From the NCBI GenBank assembly GCA_033763795.1, contig JANRJV010000031.1, forward strand, positions 1 through 57,907: DNA of 57,907 bases. Reading direction: 5' to 3'. The stretch's first letter is position 1; each line of letters begins with the position of its first letter. The position numbers were made by a program, and so were the translations under genes. Under the pieces are notes generated by a model that ran no database searches, had not been told where the DNA came from, and saw only the letters and a list, made by a program, of their open reading frames with translations. The DNA comes from JAEUIV01 sp033763795. GTDB lineage: Bacteria > Planctomycetota > Phycisphaerae > Phycisphaerales > UBA1924. This document shows, one piece after another, positions 25,855 through 32,842 of the stretch.

Positions 25855-27091
25855 GACACTGCTCAACCTCGCACGCGTTGCGCGCGGGTGGAGCCGTGCC
25901 CAGCTCGCGCGATCTCTCGACCGCGATCCGACAAAGCTCGTCCCCGAGAGCGCCAACCCCAAGATGGACTATCTCGTCCGCCTCGCCGAGGTCCTCGAGT
26001 GGCCCGTCGGCGAAGTGATCGACGCCATCTGGAGCGGCGGCACCACCACGCAGCCCGGCGCCCCCAGCGCTTCGTTCGAAGAATGCAACACCCAGATCGC
26101 CGACGCCGTCCGCGCCGCGGACTACAAGAAGGTCGTCGAGATCTCTCAGCACATGTACGCCGTCGCCCGCTCCGCCGATGAACGCGCCCACGCGTGCATC
26201 CGTGAAGCCGCAGGGTGGGACGGCATGGGCCGCTACCCCAAGGTCCTCGAAGCCGCACGCCGAGGCCTCCAGCAGGGCGCCCTCTCCGTACGCCTCCGAC
26301 TTGTCCTCCAGGCGACGCTCGCCAACGCGCAGTACACCCTCTGGGACCTCACTCCCGCGCTCGGCACCTGCGAGGTCCTCGCACGCTGGTACGAGTCGAA
26401 TCCGCCCGCCAAGCGGCACGACTGGAAACGCGTCGCTTACGTCTACTACGTCCGCGGCAACACCCACCGTCGCCTCATGGCCCTCGAGCCTGAGAACCAC
26501 GACGCGCACGCCGCCTCCGCCAAGGCCGACCTCACAAAGGCCGCCGACCTCTACGCCTCCCTCGCCAGGGAACTCGCCGACGACGGGCTCAACGGTGTCG
26601 CCAACACCTGCAAGGGCGGCCTCATCGAGGTCGGCGTCGAAATGGGCGAACGCGACCCCCGCGAAGCCGCACGCGAAATGCTCGCTCGCCTCGAAACCTG
26701 CGATCCCCTCGGAAAAGGCGCCACAGGCGACTGGGTCGAAAGCTACGGCTGGTGGTGCATCTTCGGCAGCAACATCGCTCTGCGGCACCTCCGCGGACGC
26801 GAGCTTCAGCAGTCAATGTCAGTGTTCACGAGCAAGGCGCTCGCGATCGCTGATCGCCTCGATAACTGGGCCATGCGCGAACGCGTCTTCACCATTCAGT
26901 TTGCTCTGCACAACTTGATGGTCGACGCGACTGGCCTGGATCTGGCGTTCACGATCGATGATCAGGAGCGGAGCCTCATCAGCGCGACGATGGGGCGTTT
27001 CCCGACTTTCCGCTCCACAGGTTGGAAGATCCTCGAAACAGCCCGCGTTGTACAGGGCGCCAAGGAGAGCAACGGATGGGCCGCTACCTGA
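25820..27091 (+). CDS. HTH (XRE-like) regulator with TPR-like sensor domain
   Basis: This is a 423-residue protein. Residues about 8-70 are a Cro/CI-type helix-turn-helix ('LLNLARVARGWSRAQLARSL', then 'YLVRLAEVLEWPVGEVI'). Residues about 85-415 are all-helical and TPR-like, with paired helices such as 'ADAVRAADYKKVVEISQHMY', 'YPKVLEAARRGLQQG', 'LTKAADLYASLARELADDGL' and 'AREMLARLETCDPLG'. HTH plus a helical repeat array is the architecture of regulators that bind a peptide or protein, such as the RRNPP group of Firmicutes, but I cannot show homology to any one of them. A palindrome-rich promoter lies about 235 bases upstream. Its 3' end overlaps the next gene by 16 bases. The ligand and targets are unknown. 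Confidence 0.75.
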   Translation: MDASEPRRQRLETLLNLARVARGWSRAQLARSLDRDPTKLVPESANPKMDYLVRLAEVLEWPVGEVIDAIWSGGTTTQPGAPSASFEECNTQIADAVRAADYKKVVEISQHMYAVARSADERAHACIREAAGWDGMGRYPKVLEAARRGLQQGALSVRLRLVLQATLANAQYTLWDLTPALGTCEVLARWYESNPPAKRHDWKRVAYVYYVRGNTHRRLMALEPENHDAHAASAKADLTKAADLYASLARELADDGLNGVANTCKGGLIEVGVEMGERDPREAAREMLARLETCDPLGKGATGDWVESYGWWCIFGSNIALRHLRGRELQQSMSVFTSKALAIADRLDNWAMRERVFTIQFALHNLMVDATGLDLAFTIDDQERSLISATMGRFPTFRSTGWKILETARVVQGAKESNGWAAT

Positions 27092-27480
27092 CCTCAGGAT
27101 GGGCCGGCGTTCTCGCAGCGGTGACCGCTCTGTCCGCGTCCCTCGCTTCCGCGCAGGGACTCAAGGACGTTCAGGGACACATCGACATCCCTGAAATCGG
27201 CCGCTCCGAAACACAGCCAAACCCCGTCGACGTCCCCATCTTCGTCGAAGACGAGGGGATGGCTCCGTCAGTCCCGGTCGTCATCGTCGGCGGGCCCGAC
27301 GTCATCGACCGCACCACCCTGCGCGGCGATACGCTCACCCGCGCCTTCGAGCCCGACTTCTTCGCGCCGACCAGCCCGGTCGACGCCGTCGGTCGAGGCG
27401 CGGAAGTCCCGGCTCCCGGAGCAGCCCTGGTCCTCACGGGCCTCGCCGCCGCCGGACTGGGTCGCCGCCGCCGCAGCTGA
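27076..27480 (+). CDS. small exported protein with PEP-CTERM-like tail, coupled to the regulator
   Basis: This 134-residue protein overlaps the 3' end of the HTH-TPR gene by 16 bases, with AAGGAG nine bases before its ATG, so its translation is probably coupled to the regulator's. Residues 1-26 are a signal peptide ending 'ASLASAQ'. The middle (27-110) is unlike anything I recognise, with acidic and Pro-rich segments such as 'IDIPEIGRSETQPNPVDVPI' and no Cys. The C-terminus 'PAPGAALVLTGLAAAGLGRR' and Arg cluster form a PEP-CTERM-like sorting signal. It has an intrinsic terminator. It may be the regulated product or the sensed partner of the adjacent regulator; this is inference from position. 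Confidence 0.75.
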   Translation: MGRYLTSGWAGVLAAVTALSASLASAQGLKDVQGHIDIPEIGRSETQPNPVDVPIFVEDEGMAPSVPVVIVGGPDVIDRTTLRGDTLTRAFEPDFFAPTSPVDAVGRGAEVPAPGAALVLTGLAAAGLGRRRRS

Positions 27481-27514
27481 GCCCGACAGCCGCTCAGCAC
27501 CCCGGATCTGTTCA

Positions 27515-27548
27515 AACGCCGTCCCGCATAGGGGCGGCGTTTTTCTTT
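27515..27548 (+). terminator. Rho-independent terminator of the HTH-TPR operon
   Basis: AACGCCGTCCC pairs with GGGGCGGCGTT (one T-G wobble) around a GCATA loop and is followed by TTTTCTTT. It lies 35 bases after the stop codon. Confidence 0.85.
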
Positions 27549-27613
27549 CACCGCTCAGCGGCTCTTCCGCCGTCCGCACGAAGCCCCGCAGCCCTGCGCC
27601 GTTTCAGCAGGAT

Positions 27614-27643
27614 TTGACAACGCCGACCGACCAAGTCGATATT
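27614..27643 (+). promoter_or_regulatory. candidate sigma-70 promoter of the envelope cluster
   Basis: A perfect TTGACA at 27614-27619 is followed after 18 bases by GATATT at 27638-27643 (4 of 6 matches). It lies between the upstream terminator and the barrel-protein gene and would drive that gene and the two that follow. Confidence 0.55.
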
Positions 27644-27725
27644 CCCCCTCTGACGCCCGACCAGGGTCGCGCTCCGCTGCCACACGCCGCGGACGAACCA
27701 CGCGGGCGAGGAAGGATGGCGACTC

Positions 27726-29156
27726 GTGGCGCACCATCGGCTGTGGATCATCACTCCGCTCCTGCTCGCCGCCGCTTCAGGGCAGGCACACGCCCAGAAC
27801 GAGCAGCGACGCATCGAACGCGCTGTCCGCACCGCGGACCCCGCTGAACGCAAACGCGTCGACTCCTCCCTCGGCATCACCGAGCGCACAACCCTCGACG
27901 TCGGCGGCTACGTCAGCACCTCCTTCATCCACCTCACCGACAGCGCCGACAACTCGCGACGGCTCATACAGCCCGAAGTCTCCCTCTACGGCCGCGCCGT
28001 CATCGACGGCGCCCACACGTTCTTCGGCCGCGCTCGCTTCCAGTACCGCGCCTTCTCCGAGGGAGACAGCTTCGACGGCCGGGGCGACCGCTTCGCCGAA
28101 CCGTTCGTCGACCGCTTCTGGTACGAGTTCGACATGCGGCAGGCCGCCGCCGCCTACCAGGGCAAGACCATCGACGGAAACCTCAACCTCCGCGTCGGTC
28201 GGCAGTTCGTCGACTGGGGCTCGGGCCTCGTCCTCTCGGAAAACCTCTACGCCTTCCGGCCCACCATCGACTTCGGCCGCTTCTCCGTCGACGGCATCGC
28301 CGGCGTCACTCCCGGGGACGAGAGCGTCACCGACTTCGATGCCAGCCGCGGCGAGTTCAACGAGGAAACATGGCGAGGCTTCTTCGGCGGAAGGTTCGCG
28401 TACACCACCGCCGCCGCGGACGAGTTCTACGCCTTCTACATCGCACAGGTCGACTACAACGGCGAAGGCCCCTCGCGCCCCCAGCTCGATGAGCCCGTCG
28501 ACCACGAGTACAACTCCCAGTATCTGGGCTTCGGCTCCACCGGCAGCTTCACAGATCAGCTCCTCTACATCGGAGAGTTCGTCTACGAGTTCGGCGACTC
28601 ACGCTCCGACCCCCTCCGCGGCCCGCAGGAGCACACACGCATCGGCGCCTGGGCCGCCCGCGGCGAGCTCACCTACCTCTTCGCCGACGACAACAACACC
28701 CGCCTCGAGTTCGAGTCCATCTTCGCCAGCGGCGACCCCGACCGCCTCGTCAGCACCGACACCATCGGCGGCAACGCCCCGGGAACCACCGATAAGGGCT
28801 TCAACAGCCTGGGCTTCGTCAACACCGGCCTCGCCTTCGCCCCCTCGCTCAGCAACATCATGACCTACCGCCTCGGCGCCTCGACCTTCCCCTTCGTCAC
28901 CATCGAAGGCCTCGAAGAGTTCCAGATCGGAACCGACCTCTTCCTCCTCAACAAGATGGATCCCAGAGCACCCATCGACGAGCCCACCAGCGACGACCGC
29001 TTCCTGGGATTCGAGTCGGACTTCTACGTCAACTACCGCATCACCAGCGACCTCGCCGTCAACGCCCGCTACGGCGTCTTCTTCCCCAGCGCCGCCATCG
29101 AGACCGAGAAGGACGTGCGCCACTTTGTCTTCCTCGGAGTAACCCTCAGCTTCTGA
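27726..29156 (+). CDS. outer-membrane beta-barrel protein (alginate-export/porin-like)
   Basis: This 476-residue protein has a signal peptide (residues 1-24, ending 'SGQAHAQ') and then alternating strands with many aromatic residues: 'TTLDVGGYVSTSFIH', 'HTFFGRARFQYRAFSEG', 'LNLRVGRQFVDWGSGLVL', 'DEFYAFYIAQVDYNG'. It ends 'RHFVFLGVTLSF', whose terminal Phe is the usual outer-membrane assembly signal. 'VGRQFVDWG' resembles the strand motif of alginate-export-type barrels, but the match is only visual, and the substrate is unknown. The start is GTG at 27726, with GAGGAAGGA nine bases upstream. It heads a likely operon with the following two genes (spacings 10 and 18 bases). Confidence 0.72.
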   Translation: MAHHRLWIITPLLLAAASGQAHAQNEQRRIERAVRTADPAERKRVDSSLGITERTTLDVGGYVSTSFIHLTDSADNSRRLIQPEVSLYGRAVIDGAHTFFGRARFQYRAFSEGDSFDGRGDRFAEPFVDRFWYEFDMRQAAAAYQGKTIDGNLNLRVGRQFVDWGSGLVLSENLYAFRPTIDFGRFSVDGIAGVTPGDESVTDFDASRGEFNEETWRGFFGGRFAYTTAAADEFYAFYIAQVDYNGEGPSRPQLDEPVDHEYNSQYLGFGSTGSFTDQLLYIGEFVYEFGDSRSDPLRGPQEHTRIGAWAARGELTYLFADDNNTRLEFESIFASGDPDRLVSTDTIGGNAPGTTDKGFNSLGFVNTGLAFAPSLSNIMTYRLGASTFPFVTIEGLEEFQIGTDLFLLNKMDPRAPIDEPTSDDRFLGFESDFYVNYRITSDLAVNARYGVFFPSAAIETEKDVRHFVFLGVTLSF

Positions 29157-29166
29157 GGAGCAACAC

Positions 29167-29811
29167 ATGACACTTCCCCATACCCACCGCGCACTCAAGA
29201 CCGTCCTCGCCGCAGCGCTGCTCGCCGGACTGGCAAACGCCGCCGCCTGCCAGCGATCCCGCGTCGCCGAGCCCGTCAACTTCTCCGTCCTCCCCAAGGA
29301 CGAAGGCGGCGATCAGGACTACTGGCACTCGCTCCCAGGCCGCAGCGCCGTCACCAACGACGAAGCCTTCCACGGCGTGCTCCTCCTCGCCGACGGCATC
29401 GACCCGACGACCTCCTACGAAGAGCGCCTCGAACTCCTCCGCTCCCGAGGCTGGGTCGTCGAGGATTTCAGCGAACCCGCCGACTACGCCGTCCAGCGCG
29501 GCACGCTCGCCAAGGCCATCTGCCACGCCCTCGACATCCGCGGCGGCGTCATGATGCACCTCACCAACCGCGCCCCGCGCTACGCCGTCCGCGAGCTCAC
29601 GTACCTCCGCGTCATGTCGGGCGCCACGGAAAACCAGGTCATCAGCGGCCTCGACTTCGTGGGCGTCATCGCCAAGGCTCAGGACTATCAGATGCTCCGC
29701 GAGGCCAAGGCCGCCCCCGCCCCGGACCAGGACGCGCCGGAAAACGCCAACCCCGACGATCGCATCGCCCCGCAGGAAGGCGCGCCCGCCGCCACGCCGC
29801 CCTCCACCTGA
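29167..29811 (+). CDS. exported hypothetical protein, possible lipoprotein
   Basis: This 214-residue protein is not recognised. Residues 1-28 form a signal sequence 'KTVLAAALLAGLANAAAC', with a Cys that could be lipidated, though the -3 position is Ala rather than the usual Leu. The mature part contains a compact domain of about 140 residues ('NDEAFHGVLLLADGIDPT', 'RLELLRSRGWVVEDFSEPAD', 'KAICHALDIRGGVMMHL', 'YAVRELTYLRVMSG') and then a disordered Ala/Pro/Asp tail. GAGGAG lies before the ATG, ten bases after the barrel gene. Its position between an outer-membrane barrel and a membrane cyclase suggests a periplasmic or outer-membrane partner of one of them. Confidence 0.68.
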   Translation: MTLPHTHRALKTVLAAALLAGLANAAACQRSRVAEPVNFSVLPKDEGGDQDYWHSLPGRSAVTNDEAFHGVLLLADGIDPTTSYEERLELLRSRGWVVEDFSEPADYAVQRGTLAKAICHALDIRGGVMMHLTNRAPRYAVRELTYLRVMSGATENQVISGLDFVGVIAKAQDYQMLREAKAAPAPDQDAPENANPDDRIAPQEGAPAATPPST

Positions 29812-29829
29812 TCCAACGGGAGCGCACCC

Positions 29830-32673
29830 ATCGCTCCGCCCCCCAACCGATCCGCCCCCGCGCCAATCACCCGCGCCGCGCGACTCGCCCAGACCCAGAT
29901 CTGGTACGGCTTTCTCATCACGCTCCTCGTCGCCGCCCTCCAGGCCGCCGGCCTCACCCGCGCCCTCGAGTTCCCGCTCTTCGATCTCCGCTCGCGGCTC
30001 TTCACCCTCTTCCGCCCCGAGCCCACCAGCGACGTCGTCGTCGTGGCCATCGACGATGAGTCCCTCCGCACCGTCGGCAAGTGGCCCTGGCCCCGCCGAT
30101 TCCTCGCCGAAGCCATAGGCGAGCTCGAACGCGCCGGCGCCAGCGTCATTGCGCTCGATCTCTTGCACGACGACGCGCAGCTCCCCCAGCTCACGCGCGA
30201 TCCCGCCACCGGCGAGCTCCAGGAGCGGGACGACGACGCCATCCTCGGCGCCGCGCTCGCCGCACGCCGCAGAACCATCCAGGGCATGAGCTTCAACTAT
30301 GAGGAGCCCGACGCCCCCTCGTCCGCCGCCGGGGCCGACGCCGCCCCGCCCCGCCGCATCCCCTTCGAGTCCGTCTTCACGCGCATCGCCTCAGACCGCC
30401 GAGTCTCGTTCCAGACACTCATGGCGGAATTCCTGCCCGGCGTCCCTCTCGAAGGCGCCCTCGCCGACGATCTCCGCGCCAAGGTCGCCCGCGCCGAGCT
30501 CATCCTCGCACTCGAGCCCATGGCCAGCGTCCAGAACCCCGAAGGCGACGCCGCCTGGCCGCCCTCAAACCTCCCAAGCCCGCCCGTCCCCGCCATCGCT
30601 CGCGCCGCGGCCACCATCGCAAGCGTTTCCTTCGGCGGCGGAGACCAGGACGGCGCCGTCCGCGCCATCCCCCTCTGGATCGACCTCCGCGGACGCCTCT
30701 ATCCCACCCTGGGCCTCGCCTCCGCGCTCCTCCATCTCAACGTCCCCCTCAGCGCCGTCAGCATCACCGAAGCCCACACCGACATCCGCCTCCCCGCGGG
30801 CCAGAACCTCGTCATCCCCACACACAAAGGCTCGCTCCGCCAGATCGCATCGCTGGGCCCGCGCGACGGCCTTGTCATCGTCCCCTGGCCACGGGGCGGC
30901 TTCTCGGGGTGGCCCGACCAGTTCGCTCGCGTCGACGGCTCCGGAGCCCGAACCCCCTCAGAGATCTCGCTGGGCTTCCTCCTCAACCCCTCCATCACCG
31001 TCGTACCCGCCATACAGGCCAACATCGCCAGCCTCGACGCCGCCATGCCCGCCCTCGACGCGCTCTTCGGCCTCGTCGACTCCGCCGCCTACAACAAGCT
31101 CGCCGCCGAGATGCGCACGCTCACCCCCGACGACGGCCGCTGGCGCGAGATCTACGAAACCCAGAGCGCCACGTGGAAGAAGGCCGTCGCCGACGCCGCC
31201 GCTCTCTACGAGCAGGCCAGGCAATCCATCCCCGACCCCGCCGCCGCCACGCCCGAAGAGCGCGCCGCCCTCGACAGCCTCAGCCGCATCGCCGTCGACG
31301 GCGCCGCGCAGATCGAGCAGATCGAGAAGGGACTCAACGAGCTCGACGAGAACATCCGCAAGCGACTCCGCGAGCGCGTCCGCAACAAGATCTGCTTCGT
31401 GGGCTGGACCGCCACCGGCGCCCTCGCGGACTTCGTGCAGACCGCCGTCGACTCCCGCACGCCGGGGGTTCACGTCCACGCCGCACTCGCCAGCGCCATC
31501 CTCACGTCCGTCGAGAGCCCGATGTTCCTCGCAAAGGCGCCGGTCGCGCTCGACCTCGCCGCCGTCATCCTGCTGGGCGTTCTGGGGACGATGATCGGCG
31601 TGCGGCTGGGCGTCGTCCAGAGCCCGCTCGTGCTCCTCGCCGGCCTCGCCGCCTGGTTCATCATCGACGGCGTCTTCTTCTTCGACTGGGCCGGCATCGT
31701 CATCGCACAGGCCGCCCCCTTCGCCGCCGCCATCGCCTCGTGGCTCATGGTCATCCTCCACCGCCTGCTCGTCGAGCAGCGCAGCAGGAAACAGACCGAG
31801 GCACGCTTCCGCAGCTACGTCTCGCCCGACGTCGTCGACATCCTCGTCAACAACCCCGAGCTCGACAGCATGCGCCCCCAGCGCCGCGAGCTCACCATCT
31901 TCTTCTCCGATATCGCCGGCTGGACCACCCTCGCCGAACGCCTCGGCACCGAGGGCATCTACACCTTCCTCGCCACCTACCTCAAGGCAATGACGGACAT
32001 CCTCCAGCAAAACCGCGCCACCATCGACAAGTACCTGGGCGACGGCATCATGGCCTTCTGGGGCGCGCCCATCGAAGACCCCGACCACGCCGCAAGCGCC
32101 GTCCGCGCCTGCATACTCATGCAGCAGAAGATCATCGAGATGAACACCTCCGGCGCCTTCGGCCCCGCCGGCGCCATCGCCGTCCGCATGGGCATCGCCT
32201 CCGGCGAAGTCAACGTCGGAGACTTCGGCAACCCCCCCTACAAGTCCGCCTATACCGTCATCGGCGACGCCGCCAACCTCGCCGCCCGCCTCGAGTCCGC
32301 CAACAAGCAGTTCGGCTCGCTCATTCTCATGACCGAACGCACCCGCACCCTCGCCGGAATAAGCACGGGCGTCCGGCTCATCGGCCGCGTCATCGTCAAG
32401 GGCAAGACCGAGCCCGAAACACTCTGGGAGCCCATCGGCGACAGCCGACCCAGGGGCGACCGCACCGCCGAATGGGTCGCCCTCACGACCGACGCCGTCC
32501 AGGCCTACATCGACGCCGACTTTGATCGCGCCCTCGCCCTCTTCGACCGCCTCGAATCCGACTTTGCCGACCGCGAACTCGCGGACAAGTACCGCCGCTC
32601 CATCGCCGACGTCCGCGCCGCCGGCGGCCCGGGCCCGGAATTCCTCGGCACCATCGTCCTCACCGACAAGTAA
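29830..32673 (+). CDS. CHASE2-domain adenylate/guanylate cyclase, probable ATC start
   Basis: This membrane signalling protein of about 947 residues joins an extracytoplasmic CHASE2 sensor to a class III nucleotide cyclase. The first membrane helix is 'WYGFLITLLVAALQAAGL', then CHASE2 begins 'FDLRSRL' and 'DVVVVAIDDESL'. About residues 560-650 hold three helices ('LDLAAVILLGVLGTMIG', 'LVLLAGLAAWFIIDGVFFF', 'AIVIAQ'-like). The cyclase (about 686-870) has 'LTIFFSDIAGWTTLAERL' and 'KYLGDGIMAFWGAP' with the two metal-binding Asp, and 'VIGDAANLAARLE'. No ATG, GTG or TTG exists in frame between the previous stop (29811) and 30043, which is inside CHASE2. ATC at 29830 lies seven bases after GGGAG, so an ATC start is proposed; a sequence error is the alternative. 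The upstream gene is in the same frame. Confidence 0.85.
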   Translation: MAPPPNRSAPAPITRAARLAQTQIWYGFLITLLVAALQAAGLTRALEFPLFDLRSRLFTLFRPEPTSDVVVVAIDDESLRTVGKWPWPRRFLAEAIGELERAGASVIALDLLHDDAQLPQLTRDPATGELQERDDDAILGAALAARRRTIQGMSFNYEEPDAPSSAAGADAAPPRRIPFESVFTRIASDRRVSFQTLMAEFLPGVPLEGALADDLRAKVARAELILALEPMASVQNPEGDAAWPPSNLPSPPVPAIARAAATIASVSFGGGDQDGAVRAIPLWIDLRGRLYPTLGLASALLHLNVPLSAVSITEAHTDIRLPAGQNLVIPTHKGSLRQIASLGPRDGLVIVPWPRGGFSGWPDQFARVDGSGARTPSEISLGFLLNPSITVVPAIQANIASLDAAMPALDALFGLVDSAAYNKLAAEMRTLTPDDGRWREIYETQSATWKKAVADAAALYEQARQSIPDPAAATPEERAALDSLSRIAVDGAAQIEQIEKGLNELDENIRKRLRERVRNKICFVGWTATGALADFVQTAVDSRTPGVHVHAALASAILTSVESPMFLAKAPVALDLAAVILLGVLGTMIGVRLGVVQSPLVLLAGLAAWFIIDGVFFFDWAGIVIAQAAPFAAAIASWLMVILHRLLVEQRSRKQTEARFRSYVSPDVVDILVNNPELDSMRPQRRELTIFFSDIAGWTTLAERLGTEGIYTFLATYLKAMTDILQQNRATIDKYLGDGIMAFWGAPIEDPDHAASAVRACILMQQKIIEMNTSGAFGPAGAIAVRMGIASGEVNVGDFGNPPYKSAYTVIGDAANLAARLESANKQFGSLILMTERTRTLAGISTGVRLIGRVIVKGKTEPETLWEPIGDSRPRGDRTAEWVALTTDAVQAYIDADFDRALALFDRLESDFADRELADKYRRSIADVRAAGGPGPEFLGTIVLTDK

Positions 32674-32739
32674 CCGGCACCCGGCCGCGCCGTCGCGCGC
32701 AAATCCCTTGCTCATCGCCAATTGGACCCCATAATCCTC

Positions 32740-32770
32740 TTGACGACCCCCGGGTCCCGTTCGGTATCTT
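32740..32770 (+). promoter_or_regulatory. candidate promoter of the FecR/poly-proline gene
   Basis: TTGACG at 32740-32745 and TATCTT at 32765-32770 are 19 bases apart (18 if GTATCT is taken as the -10). It lies about 70 bases before the chosen GTG start, in a locally less GC-rich stretch. Confidence 0.42.
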
Positions 32771-32842
32771 GCGGGAATAGTCCGTGCCGCGGGTTGTAGG
32801 TCCGGTGGGCGACGCCCGCCCTAGGCCGTGGGAGACTGCTCC

